50,436 bases of DNA, taken from Candidatus Thiomargarita nelsonii. GTDB taxonomy: Bacteria > Pseudomonadota > Gammaproteobacteria > Beggiatoales > Beggiatoaceae. The notes beneath the pieces are model-generated. The model was not told the DNA's origin, ran no database searches, and saw nothing but the letters and a program-made list of their open reading frames with translations. This document shows, piece by piece, positions 43,101 through 50,436 of this stretch. The position numbers and the translations under genes were made by a program. The DNA is taken from NCBI GenBank assembly GCA_000785145.2, contig JSZA02000039.1, forward strand, positions 1-50,436, written 5' to 3'. The first letter of the stretch is position 1. The number at the start of each line of letters is the position of its first letter.

Positions 43101-43723
43101 GTGGCATGGCTGATGTCATTATTGACTTTGGCTCACTCGATGGAATTTGGCTCTGGATGAATAACAGCAGCTGGGTTAAATTGCATTCTTTGTCACCCGA
43201 GAGCATGACCACGGGAGATATGGATGGTAATGGTATGGCCGATATTATTATTGACTTTGGCCCACAATATGGTATTTGGGCATGGAAGAATAACAACGCC
43301 TGGGATCAATTGCATTCTTTGTCACCCGAGAGCATGACCACGGGAGATATAGATGGTAATGGTCTGGCTGATGTTGTTATTGATTTTGGCTCACCTTATG
43401 GGATTTGGGGCTGGATGAATAATAGCACCTGGGATCAATTGCATACAATCTCACCCGATAGCATGACCACGGGATACTTGGATAATAATGCTCAGGCAGA
43501 TGTCGTTATTGATTTTGGCTCACCCCATGGAATTTGGGTCAGGATGAATAATAGTGGTTGGGTTCAATTGCATACAATCTCAGCCGAGGGTATGGTAACG
43601 GGGAACATAGATGGGCTGCCATCTGTTAGTAACTCTGATATCACGACTCAGGAGGGACCAGCCGAGCTAGACAATGCTGCGCCATTACCAGAAGCTGAGC
43701 TTATGTCCTTGTCAACAGAGTGA
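40076..43723 (+). CDS. Giant secreted modular protein, C-terminal part
   Basis: This is the same gene after the frameshift, 1215 codons from the first ATG. Two InlB-type B-repeats (about 36-113 and 117-195; VTSSPSGIDCGSDCSESY) are followed by two copies of a module with MNLWVIGA-ANDEIAIFDGENCVGVG and DDDPNDGI. Between them lie TTGWNIFSSY/QGWNIISYP repeats ending ILKFFGNWRNNIG. A Calx-beta domain (about 654-758) and a BACON-like domain (about 767-880) follow, then seven 44-residue FG-GAP-like repeats (DVIIDFGSPDGIWIW, with GDIDGNGLAD calcium-type loops). It ends ELMSLSTE without an LPXTG anchor. It is probably an adhesin or surface or secreted glycan-binding protein. Confidence 0.8.
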   Translation: MYGYNSHTLYDTRNASNDSSLNNLKLEDATRDVVSRTLTVSKSGTGSGTVTSSPSGINCGSDCSHSYNNGTSVTLTASPASGSTFAGWSGACSGTGSCQVSMTSNKSVTAIFNSGQKTLTVTKSGSGSGKVTSSPSGIDCGSDCSESYNQGTSVTLTATPDSGSTFSGWSGGGCSGTGSCRVTMNSNLTVTATFQSQSGQHFTTVWEGSPYNRMNLWVIGAALDEVALEANDEIAIFDGENCVGVGRVESTISNQDPLTITTSQDDDPNDGIANGFIEGQSISFKIWDHSNQTEITHVSSAYFDTDNGDQIDPPSFEGNGDYAVELLAGQDTVTQTISLTTGWNIFSSYTIPEETDLLNIVQPLIDSDRLVKVIDQQGKTILKFFGNWRNNIGDLSSAQGYKIKVTGDTELVLNGSLVDLSEIPLTQGWNIISYPKQNPQSGLGIVQRLIDDEKLVKVSDEKGQTILKFFGSWRNNIGNFEASEGYQLKVNADASLTDTDFSSGSALVTSSPTLTSSQSSHYTPVWSGNPYTGMNLWTIGATINGVDLEANDEIAIFDGENCVGVGVVETTISPNNPLTITSSQDDDPNDGIINGFIEGNEMTIQVWDSSAQKEISIEAPNYLDISGNPIDPPVFEANADYAVSFSQTTEENGVLQFSATEYSVDENGGSVSIEVTRTGGSAGEVTVDYATSDGTATVVDDYTSASGTLTFPDGDTSETFSVTIISDTTVEDDETVNLTLSNPTGGATIGTNNPAELTIVDDDVAGEPDIGVNPGSLNAAQSAETQTTQVLTISNTGGADLDWNIAEAETTCATPGDIPWVSISPASGTTSESGSSTVNVVFDSTGLATDSYAGTLCINSNDPTTPLVEVPVSLQVTGSEMRANDVIIDFGPQYGIWAWMNNASWADIHSLSPMSMVIGDIDGSGQDDLIADFSPSGIWILMNYNNWVFLHGQSANSMTMGDMDGNGQTDVIIDFGSPDGIWIWLNNSTWVKLHTLSPESMTTGDIDGGGMADVIIDFGSLDGIWLWMNNSSWVKLHSLSPESMTTGDMDGNGMADIIIDFGPQYGIWAWKNNNAWDQLHSLSPESMTTGDIDGNGLADVVIDFGSPYGIWGWMNNSTWDQLHTISPDSMTTGYLDNNAQADVVIDFGSPHGIWVRMNNSGWVQLHTISAEGMVTGNIDGLPSVSNSDITTQEGPAELDNAAPLPEAELMSLSTE

Positions 43724-43793
43724 GGTATCGACGCTAGCTAGATTTAGTACAACTGAAGGTTAGTTGTACTTACCACAACAACAAAACAAACAA

Positions 43794-43878
43794 ACGTCGT
43801 TTGAAGAGTTTAAGGTAACGAAAAATCCTATTTTTTTTTAAAATAGGATTTCTTTAACTCTTCGAGCGGCGTTTTTTT
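43794..43878 (+). terminator. Composite terminator with repeat B core
   Basis: ACGTCGTTTGAAGAGTTTA pairs imperfectly with TAACTCTTCGAGCGGCGT, followed by a run of eight T's. Between the arms lies a repeat B hairpin (43823-43851). It is placed about 70 bases after the giant gene's stop, so it is a strong candidate terminator. Confidence 0.75.
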
Positions 43879-44714
43879 TCCATGGTTTTGCAAATTTTAT
43901 AACATAAGAGCCAGATATCCTCAATTGTTACAAACTCATCAAGATGCCGGGGAGCCGAACTCGCACAAGGGCAATTTTTAGGTATCACACTATTCTTCTC
44001 TCGTTCACGCTCTGATCCGTAGCATCATACTTTTGCAACACTGTCTGAAACGTTTTATTAATCGCTCCGACTGCACGACTTAATGGCATTGCGTGGTGAG
44101 TACAACTAATGTTTAACAACGAATAAAAACATTGACTCGTGGGAACGAAAAATGATTTGTAAATTTAAAAATCCTATTTTAGCCTAACGGGTGCGTTCTA
44201 CGCCCTATTTTTTATTTAAAACATTAATTTATAAACATTTTTTTTATTTTATTCTCATTTTTTAAATCAGCTCAAAAACACGTCAAGCCTGATTTTACCT
44301 CAAAATGCTTAAGTCCCGTTTTTATTGACTTCGGTTTCAAACATTTGGTTTTGATTTATCCCTTCGATAATATAATCCCTGTAGTTATTGTGGTTAAGCT
44401 GGTTTGTTTTTATTCTACAAAATCAAGGCTTGCGACAAATAAACCCTTACGGTTATTAAATTATAAAAAATCCTTGTAGTCACCCCAAAATAAATGATGT
44501 TATATATATAACATATTGATGTTATTTATTTTTTTTATTTTACTCCAAATAGTCTTGCATTTTTTCATGAGGAGGGTGATAATTAAAAATGCGTCATCGG
44601 TTTGGCGTTCCCTTGGGATTTAAACCTAATTCTTGATGATCAAGTTTTTTATTATTGACTTGTGAATCAAGTGTTCAGCTCAGGATTGGTGACAATCAAA
44701 CAGGAGACTTAAAA
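43879..44714. other. Non-coding region between the two giant genes
   Basis: No gene is supported. It includes half of the 37192-37382 MITE end (44081-44095). Just to its left the minus strand reads a 30-codon open stretch (AVGAINKTFQTVLQKYD...) that looks like a gene scrap. A TGTTATATATATAACA palindrome lies at 44493-44508. Several A/T tracts follow. Confidence 0.55.
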
Positions 44715-44822
44715 ATGAAATGTCCATTAGCCCTGCGACATCTGTGTCGATGCTCTGCGTCGTGTGTCAAAAAGGCAAAACTTAAAGTCACAACAACGAC
44801 AGGTGAAATTTATGACAAATAA
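44715..44822 (+). CDS. Small ORF overlapping the start of the protease gene
   Basis: A 35-codon frame begins ATGAAATGTCC with AGGAG 8 bases upstream. The product is MKCPLALRHLCRCSASCVKK and then AKLKVTTTTGEIYDK. It has four cysteines and many basic residues. Its stop lies 8 bases after the protease ATG begins, so it could couple translation. It may be a leader peptide or just a chance frame. Confidence 0.35.
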   Translation: MKCPLALRHLCRCSASCVKKAKLKVTTTTGEIYDK

Positions 44823-47800
44823 ATCAGTGTTTTCGAGTGTGTGGCAAGCTATATGCTTTGTCACTTTATTTTCTTGGCTCAGTTTGCCAGCTTTTTCTGG
44901 GGAGTTGCTCTACTCCTTGTCTGCACAACAGGGTGGTGTAGCTACTGTTTATTTCAATATTTCTTCTACCAGTCAATTGGTACAAGATTCAGTAGTAGAT
45001 GTTATCTTGCCAGGTGGGCAAACCGTTTCTGGTGTTGTGAAGAGAACGCATACAGGTGTGGGGCGCTCAGATGATATCGGTCCAAAAGAGACCTCCAGAA
45101 AAATGGTTTCTTTTGAAGACAATGCCGGTGCTTTGGAGTTGCTTGTAGTCAATAATACAATTGCAGGTATGATTCTTCATGATGCTGTTAATAGGAAGAT
45201 TTATCGATCCATTATTGATGCCAATGGTCGAGGCATTCTGAGAGAAGAGAATGTTAATGACTATCAATGTGTAGATTTTCCTATAGCACCCAATACCGGT
45301 GTCGTAAACATTCCAGATTCATCTGATTTGACTCCCGATGTTTCTACTTTACAAAATTTGGAAAGTAGGCCTGGTGCTGCCAAAACACTATATATCAACT
45401 ACTGGGGTGGAACCCTTTCTGGCACGGCATGGAATAATAATTATAACAGTGGTAACGATATTACCTATACTCCATATAGTTTTGATAGTGATACAACTAC
45501 TTTCTCTGAGGCTGATCGCTATTTGATGTGGTTAGGTTGGCGAGAGGTGGCTGAGGATTATGCAGCCTTTGACATTAATGTGACCACTAAACAGGCTGTT
45601 TATGATGCGACGGAAATTGTAAATCGTTCCCAAATGATTGCGACAACAACTAACGATTTCTACTACACCGGAGCGGCTGGTGTGGCCTATATTGGCATTT
45701 TTAATAATACTTCTGATTATTACAAAACCGCCTGGGCTTGGAATAGTAGTGGAGGCAGCTTGGGAATGACAATTTCCCATGAGGCAGGACATCAGATGGG
45801 GTTGGGTCATGATGGTACTACATCAACGCTAGGTTCTGGTTCTTCTTATAGTGGTCATGGTGTTTGGGGACCTATCATGGGTGCTCCTTTTAACCAAGAA
45901 TATGTGCAATGGAGCAAAGGTGATTATCCTGATGCAAATAATTCAGAAAATGACTTAACAATCATTGCAAATGTCTTAGGGACTGTTCCTGACGATGCGG
46001 GTGATACCACTGCAACAGCAACAAGCTTGTCTATTCCGGTCACTGATCATGAAGGTCAAATTACGCATGAAGGCTTACTTGCTGATGTCGATGTTTATTC
46101 TTTCTCCGCTTCAGGAACGACGCATGTTGAAGTCAAACCTTTATTGGGGGCTGAAGGAGAGAGTCGAGCCGCGAACCTTGCGATAAATGTGACACTACAA
46201 AATAGTAGTGGTAGTGTTATTGCCAGCATGACATCCAGCGATAACTCTCCTCTGGTTCCGACAACAAATACTCTTGTGTATGATGGGACATTAGCAGCAG
46301 ACACTTATTATATTCTTATTGATGCTGTTTCCCCTGATACAAACTGGGCAACCGGTTTTGACGAGTATGGAAATGAAGGCCAATATAGAGTCACAATAAG
46401 TGATAGTAACAAAAAGACGCTAAGCGTCACCAAATCGGGTTCAGGCAGCGGAAAAGTGACGAGTTCTCCGACCGGTATTGACTGCGGCAGCGATTGCTCA
46501 GAATCTTACAATCCGGGTACTTCTGTCACTTTGACAGCTACTCCTGATTCTGGCTCTACATTTACTGGTTGGAACGGTGGCGGTTGTAGTGGTACAGGAA
46601 ATTGTGTTGTTACTATGAATAACGATTTAACCGTAACGGCGACATTCAGTGGTGTACCTGATATTCGTATTACGCCTCTGACTTTGAATTTTTCAAATAC
46701 GGGTTCTTCCGCACAAGCCCTCTCTGATCCAACACTGGAATTTTTGCAAGATAGGGCGATTCTTTTCCAACGGGGAACCATTTATCCTGAACAAGTAACA
46801 AGTATGACAGATGATGTTATATCAGGTTCCCTGTCAGGGCAACATATATTAATGCAATTTGCACGCCTGCCCTCACCAAAAGAACAAGCTGTACTTGCAA
46901 CCGTAGGCATCCAATTACTCAGATATATACCCAACCAGACTTATTGGGCATCTGTTGATGCGTCTAAATTCAATAATGATATCGTAACTCAGGCTTCTGG
47001 TGGAATACAATGGGCATGGATTCCTGAACCTATATACAAAATCGCTCAGTCTATTGATAATGATGAGTTTCCGCCTAATGCTAGGTTTGATGATGGCACT
47101 GTTAAGATACATCTTCTATTATTTGAAGATGTATCTCAAACGGAAGCCATAACAGCGATTAGCTCACTGAATGGAAATCTCCAAATATTGGACTGGATTT
47201 CTTCCAAATTGGTTGAAGTACGTACTCCCAAAGATGCAATTCAAAGTATAGCCGCTTTAGATCAAGTTGAATGGATAGAACCGGCTCCAGCACCGAACAG
47301 CTATGATAATGCCACAGCTGCCACAAGAATTCATGCGGATGACTTGAGAGTTTCTCCGTATAATCTTGAGGGGCAAGGCATTGTAGTTGGTGTATGGGAT
47401 GAAGCTAAGGTTTTTGCTCATGGTGATTTTGGTAATCGCTTGACTATCAGTGATAATGCCAATCAGGTAAGTAATCATGCCACTCATGTAGCAGGCACCG
47501 TAGGTGGTAGCGGTACTGGCAACCCAAATGCAAAAGGTATGGCTCCACAAGTGCAAATACGTTCCTATGATTGGAATAGTGATACAACGGAAATGCGTCA
47601 GGCGCAAGATGTTGTCATTTCAAATCATTCCTATGGATACATCACAGGTTGGTATTACAATGGTGGATGGATTGACTATGGTAGTACGGGATTTGGTCAA
47701 TATTCTGCCGATACACAAGCATGGGACGAGATTGTGGTTGATACTGGCTTGTTGATTTTTAAAGCCGCCGGAAATGACCGTAATGACGGGCCTGATGGTT

Positions 47801-50436
47801 GTCCTGGAGGTAATCGTTGCGATGGCCCATACGATTCAATTGGAACTCAAGGAGTTGCTAAAAATATTGTCACAGTGTGCGCCACTGATGACAATGATGT
47901 AATGACTAATTTCAGTAGTTGGGGACCTGTTAATGATGGTAGAATTAAGCCGGATTTATGTGCTAATGGCACAACTCTGACTTCCACTTTACCTAAAGGA
48001 CAATATGGCAGTTACAGTGGTACTTCAATGGCATCCCCCAGTGCTGCTGGCACGGCTGCCTTGCTTTACCAGCATTTTATAAGTAAGACTGGAAATCAAC
48101 CCAGTGCTGAAACCTTAAAGGCTATGATGATTCATGGGGCACATGATCTAGGTAGATCGGGGCCTGATTATGAATATGGTTGGGGGTTGATTGATGCAAA
48201 GGAAAGTGCTGAATTAATTTCCTCGCAAGCATGGGGTACAGATAGTATAAGCTCTACTGGAAACAGTAAGACTTTTACGATAGAAGTACCCAATCAAACA
48301 TCTAAAATAAAAGCAACATTGGTATGGACGGACCCGGCAGGTTCGCCTGCTGCCTCTAAGGCATTAGTTAACGACCTAGATATTATTCTGGAATCCCCTA
48401 CTGGTACTCAGTATCATCCATGGATTGTCGATCCTGCCAGACCTAATGTACCAGCTACAAAGGGTGCCAATCATACAGATAATATTGAGCAAGTTGTTAT
48501 AGATAACCCCCAAGCAGGCACTTGGACAATACGTGTGAGTGGTTTTGCAATTCCATCTGGTCCGCAAACTTTTACTTTGGTAGCTAACGGACTCAATAGT
48601 GGTACAACAGGTAAACATTTTACAATCTATAATGATGGAAATGCTAATCTATCTGTTTCTTCTATCTCTCCAGAAACTTCAGCACCTTGGATTTCCATCA
48701 ATCCAACTGTTCTGACCGTTCAAGCGGGGCAATCAGCAACTGTAAGCGTGAGTGTTGATTTTTCTCAGGCACCGTCAGGTGAAACTACAACACGTTTGCT
48801 CGTCTCATCAAATGATGCTGATGAAAGCCCATATCCGGGTGGAGTTAATGTTGTTGTAACTCAAGTTGTGTCAAAGACATTGACTGTCACCAAATCGGGT
48901 TCAGGCAGCGGAAAAGTGACGAGTTCTCCGGCCGGTATTGACTGCGGCACCGATTGCGATGAAGCTTACAATCAGGGTACTTCTGTCACTTTGACAGCTA
49001 CTCCTGATTCTGGCTCTACATTTAGCGGTTGGAGTGGAGGCGGTTGCAGCGGTACTGGCAACTGTGTCGTTACAATGAACAGCGACTTAACGGTAACAGC
49101 GACATTCCAAACATCGCCCGAACAACACTTTACTCCAATTTGGAGTGGAAACCCCTATAATCAAATGAACCTCTGGGTTATTGGAGCAGCTCTGGATGAG
49201 GTAGCTCTTGAAGCCAATGATGAAATTGCAATCTTCGATGGAGAAAATTGTGTTGGGGTAGGACGGGTTGAAAGTACGATTTCAAACCCAAATCCACTGA
49301 TTATTGTGACTTCCCAAGATGATGATCCAAACGATGGCATCGTCAATGGTTTTATCGAGGGACAGAGTATAAGTTTCAAGATTTGGGATCATAGTAATCA
49401 AACTGAAATCACCCAGGTGAGTTCAGATTACTTCGAGCTTAGCAATGGTAATCCAATCGAACCGCCGCCAACTTTTGAAGGCAACAGTGATTATGCGGTT
49501 GAATTGGCAGGCCAAGATAGAGTGGCTCAGACCATCTCCCTGACAACGGGTTGGAATATCTTCTCTTCTTATACAATTCCCGAAGATATTGACCTTCTAA
49601 ATATCGTTCAGCCACTCATCGATTCTGATAGCTTGGTAAAGGTGACAGATCAACAGGGTAAAACCATTCTGAAATTCTATGGTAATTGGCGTAACAATAT
49701 TGGCGATCTTTCTTCCACTCAAGGTTATAAAATCAAGGTGACCGAAGATACTGAACTGGCACTGAACGGTAGTCCGGTTCAATTGCCAATCGAGATTTCA
49801 TTAACTGAAGGTTGGAATATCATTAGCTACCCGGTTCTGACCTCTCAAGATGCACTTGCCATAGTCCAACCGCTCATTGATGAAGGAAAGCTTGTCAAAG
49901 TAAGTGACGAGAAAGGTCAAACCATTCTGAAATTTTATGGAAATTGGCGTAATAATCTCGGCAATTTTGAAGCAGGTGAAGGCTACCTGATCAAAGTGAA
50001 TGCCGATGCTACACTGACAATCGACTCAGGTTCCGCCTTGGTGACAAGTAGCCCAACGCTGACGTCGTCTCAACCCATTCATTATACTACCGTCTGGAGT
50101 GGTAACGCCTATAATAGAATGAACCTGTGGACCATCGGAGCCACTATAAACGGAGTCGATCTTGAAGCCAATGACGAAATTGCAATATTTGAGGGAGAAA
50201 ATTGTGTTGGAATTGGGGTGGTCGAAACTACCATTTCACCAAACAATCCGTTAACTATTACGTCTTCTCAAGACGATGATCCAAACGATGGAATTATCAA
50301 TGGTTTCATCGAAGGGCATGAAATTACCATTCGGGTATGGGACAGCAGTGCTCAGAAAGAGATTAGCATCAATACTCCTAACTACTACGATCTCAATCAG
50401 AACCCAATTGATCCACCGGTATTTGAAGCTAATGCT
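44812..50436 (+). CDS. Giant secreted dual protease (metzincin plus subtilisin), incomplete at window end
   Basis: The frame is open for 1875 codons to the end of the window without a stop. AGGTGA precedes the ATG. The signal peptide ends LPAFS (about 29). The metalloprotease site is HEAGHQMGLGHD (His323, Glu324, His327, His333), with a Met-turn candidate GPIMGAPF. A PPC-like domain (about 400-530) and an InlB-type repeat (about 535-614) follow. The S8 protease has Asp863 in VGVWDEAK, His889 in NHATHVAG, Asn988 in KAAGNDRN and Ser1072 in GTSMASP, all intact. A P/CUB-like beta domain (about 1145-1262), a BACON-like domain, another InlB-type repeat and MNLWVIGA/TTGWNIFSSY modules almost identical to those of the 40076 gene follow. 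Confidence 0.88.
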   Translation, partial: MTNKSVFSSVWQAICFVTLFSWLSLPAFSGELLYSLSAQQGGVATVYFNISSTSQLVQDSVVDVILPGGQTVSGVVKRTHTGVGRSDDIGPKETSRKMVSFEDNAGALELLVVNNTIAGMILHDAVNRKIYRSIIDANGRGILREENVNDYQCVDFPIAPNTGVVNIPDSSDLTPDVSTLQNLESRPGAAKTLYINYWGGTLSGTAWNNNYNSGNDITYTPYSFDSDTTTFSEADRYLMWLGWREVAEDYAAFDINVTTKQAVYDATEIVNRSQMIATTTNDFYYTGAAGVAYIGIFNNTSDYYKTAWAWNSSGGSLGMTISHEAGHQMGLGHDGTTSTLGSGSSYSGHGVWGPIMGAPFNQEYVQWSKGDYPDANNSENDLTIIANVLGTVPDDAGDTTATATSLSIPVTDHEGQITHEGLLADVDVYSFSASGTTHVEVKPLLGAEGESRAANLAINVTLQNSSGSVIASMTSSDNSPLVPTTNTLVYDGTLAADTYYILIDAVSPDTNWATGFDEYGNEGQYRVTISDSNKKTLSVTKSGSGSGKVTSSPTGIDCGSDCSESYNPGTSVTLTATPDSGSTFTGWNGGGCSGTGNCVVTMNNDLTVTATFSGVPDIRITPLTLNFSNTGSSAQALSDPTLEFLQDRAILFQRGTIYPEQVTSMTDDVISGSLSGQHILMQFARLPSPKEQAVLATVGIQLLRYIPNQTYWASVDASKFNNDIVTQASGGIQWAWIPEPIYKIAQSIDNDEFPPNARFDDGTVKIHLLLFEDVSQTEAITAISSLNGNLQILDWISSKLVEVRTPKDAIQSIAALDQVEWIEPAPAPNSYDNATAATRIHADDLRVSPYNLEGQGIVVGVWDEAKVFAHGDFGNRLTISDNANQVSNHATHVAGTVGGSGTGNPNAKGMAPQVQIRSYDWNSDTTEMRQAQDVVISNHSYGYITGWYYNGGWIDYGSTGFGQYSADTQAWDEIVVDTGLLIFKAAGNDRNDGPDGCPGGNRCDGPYDSIGTQGVAKNIVTVCATDDNDVMTNFSSWGPVNDGRIKPDLCANGTTLTSTLPKGQYGSYSGTSMASPSAAGTAALLYQHFISKTGNQPSAETLKAMMIHGAHDLGRSGPDYEYGWGLIDAKESAELISSQAWGTDSISSTGNSKTFTIEVPNQTSKIKATLVWTDPAGSPAASKALVNDLDIILESPTGTQYHPWIVDPARPNVPATKGANHTDNIEQVVIDNPQAGTWTIRVSGFAIPSGPQTFTLVANGLNSGTTGKHFTIYNDGNANLSVSSISPETSAPWISINPTVLTVQAGQSATVSVSVDFSQAPSGETTTRLLVSSNDADESPYPGGVNVVVTQVVSKTLTVTKSGSGSGKVTSSPAGIDCGTDCDEAYNQGTSVTLTATPDSGSTFSGWSGGGCSGTGNCVVTMNSDLTVTATFQTSPEQHFTPIWSGNPYNQMNLWVIGAALDEVALEANDEIAIFDGENCVGVGRVESTISNPNPLIIVTSQDDDPNDGIVNGFIEGQSISFKIWDHSNQTEITQVSSDYFELSNGNPIEPPPTFEGNSDYAVELAGQDRVAQTISLTTGWNIFSSYTIPEDIDLLNIVQPLIDSDSLVKVTDQQGKTILKFYGNWRNNIGDLSSTQGYKIKVTEDTELALNGSPVQLPIEISLTEGWNIISYPVLTSQDALAIVQPLIDEGKLVKVSDEKGQTILKFYGNWRNNLGNFEAGEGYLIKVNADATLTIDSGSALVTSSPTLTSSQPIHYTTVWSGNAYNRMNLWTIGATINGVDLEANDEIAIFEGENCVGIGVVETTISPNNPLTITSSQDDDPNDGIINGFIEGHEITIRVWDSSAQKEISINTPNYYDLNQNPIDPPVFEANA
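48880..50436. repeat. Module cassette shared with 40424-42000
   Basis: From the InlB-type repeat onward the DNA is nearly the same as 40424-42000, for instance CTCTGGGTTATTGGAGC, GATGATCCAAACGATGG and TTGGAATATCATTAGCTACC at matching positions. A shorter copy of the InlB-type repeat alone lies at 46415-46655. The copies are in the same orientation. Confidence 0.88.

Noticed and set aside
40076..43723. Sortase substrate
   Set aside because: The C-terminus (ELMSLSTE) has no LPXTG-like motif, membrane segment or basic tail.
45067..48618. Scattered minus- and plus-strand frames inside the giant protease gene
   Set aside because: The main frame from 44812 stays open throughout and carries all catalytic motifs. 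The others are shadows.

Overview
The window looks like a large-genome, moderately AT-rich gammaproteobacterium. The best guess is a filamentous sulfur bacterium of the Beggiatoa/Thioploca/Thiomargarita group. This is inferred from gene types (RnfE, class GN sortase, LbtU-type porin, FeoAABC, GlgB, Gabija), the abundance of small palindromic repeats and MITE-like elements, and many decaying genes. No rRNA or phylogenetic marker is present, so the assignment is tentative.

Layout. (1) 1-7.8 kb: tRNA-Pro, rsxE/rnfE, an orphan class GN sortase, a DUF945 protein, then a tryptophan block with an in-frame trpF-trpB fusion followed by trpA. Two unknown genes and a decayed second copy of the trpA 3' end follow, then an orphan CopG/BrnA-like antitoxin. 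(2) 7.8-16 kb: a large modular lipoprotein (glycosidase-like barrel, HEAT repeats, Fn3, LamG-like), nth, a small possible immunity protein bracketed by identical 39-bp repeats, speE, an unknown gene, glgB and a second tRNA-Pro. (3) 16-20.3 kb: a repeat-rich accessory zone with a PD-(D/E)XK-like protein, an ADP-ribosylglycohydrolase, a HEPN two-gene toxin-antitoxin-like operon framed by a 198-bp direct repeat, and a Fic/porin chimeric gene remnant. (4) 20.3-26.1 kb: an iron block (LbtU-like porin, feoC, feoB, two feoA) and a divergent metal permease, with Fur-box-like sites and two MITE-like elements in the intergenic gaps.

(5) 26.2-37.5 kb: a defence island in mixed condition. A DUF262 gene is intact. 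The AAA/DUF3696-type ATPase after it has been hit by a TA-flanked MITE, by deletions and by a TnpB element. Two small overlapping ORFs follow. A type IIG-like restriction-methylase is broken by an in-frame TGA and a frameshift. A complete two-gene Gabija system (gajA-gajB) follows, and then a helicase-start remnant into which a 191-bp MITE with a perfect 9-bp target duplication has inserted. (6) 37.5-38.7 kb is non-coding with dispersed repeats.

(7) 38.7-50.4 kb: two giant secreted modular proteins sharing near-identical cassettes. The first (choice-of-anchor-H-like repeats, InlB-type repeats, Calx-beta, BACON-like and FG-GAP-like repeats) is split by a 4-nt deletion in the third copy of a 363-bp tandem unit. 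The second runs off the window end. It carries both a complete metzincin zinc site and a complete subtilisin triad in one polypeptide.

Several families of short palindromic repeats recur across the window and lie at the ends of genes, inside genes and at gene breakpoints. They appear to be a major source of the rearrangement seen here.
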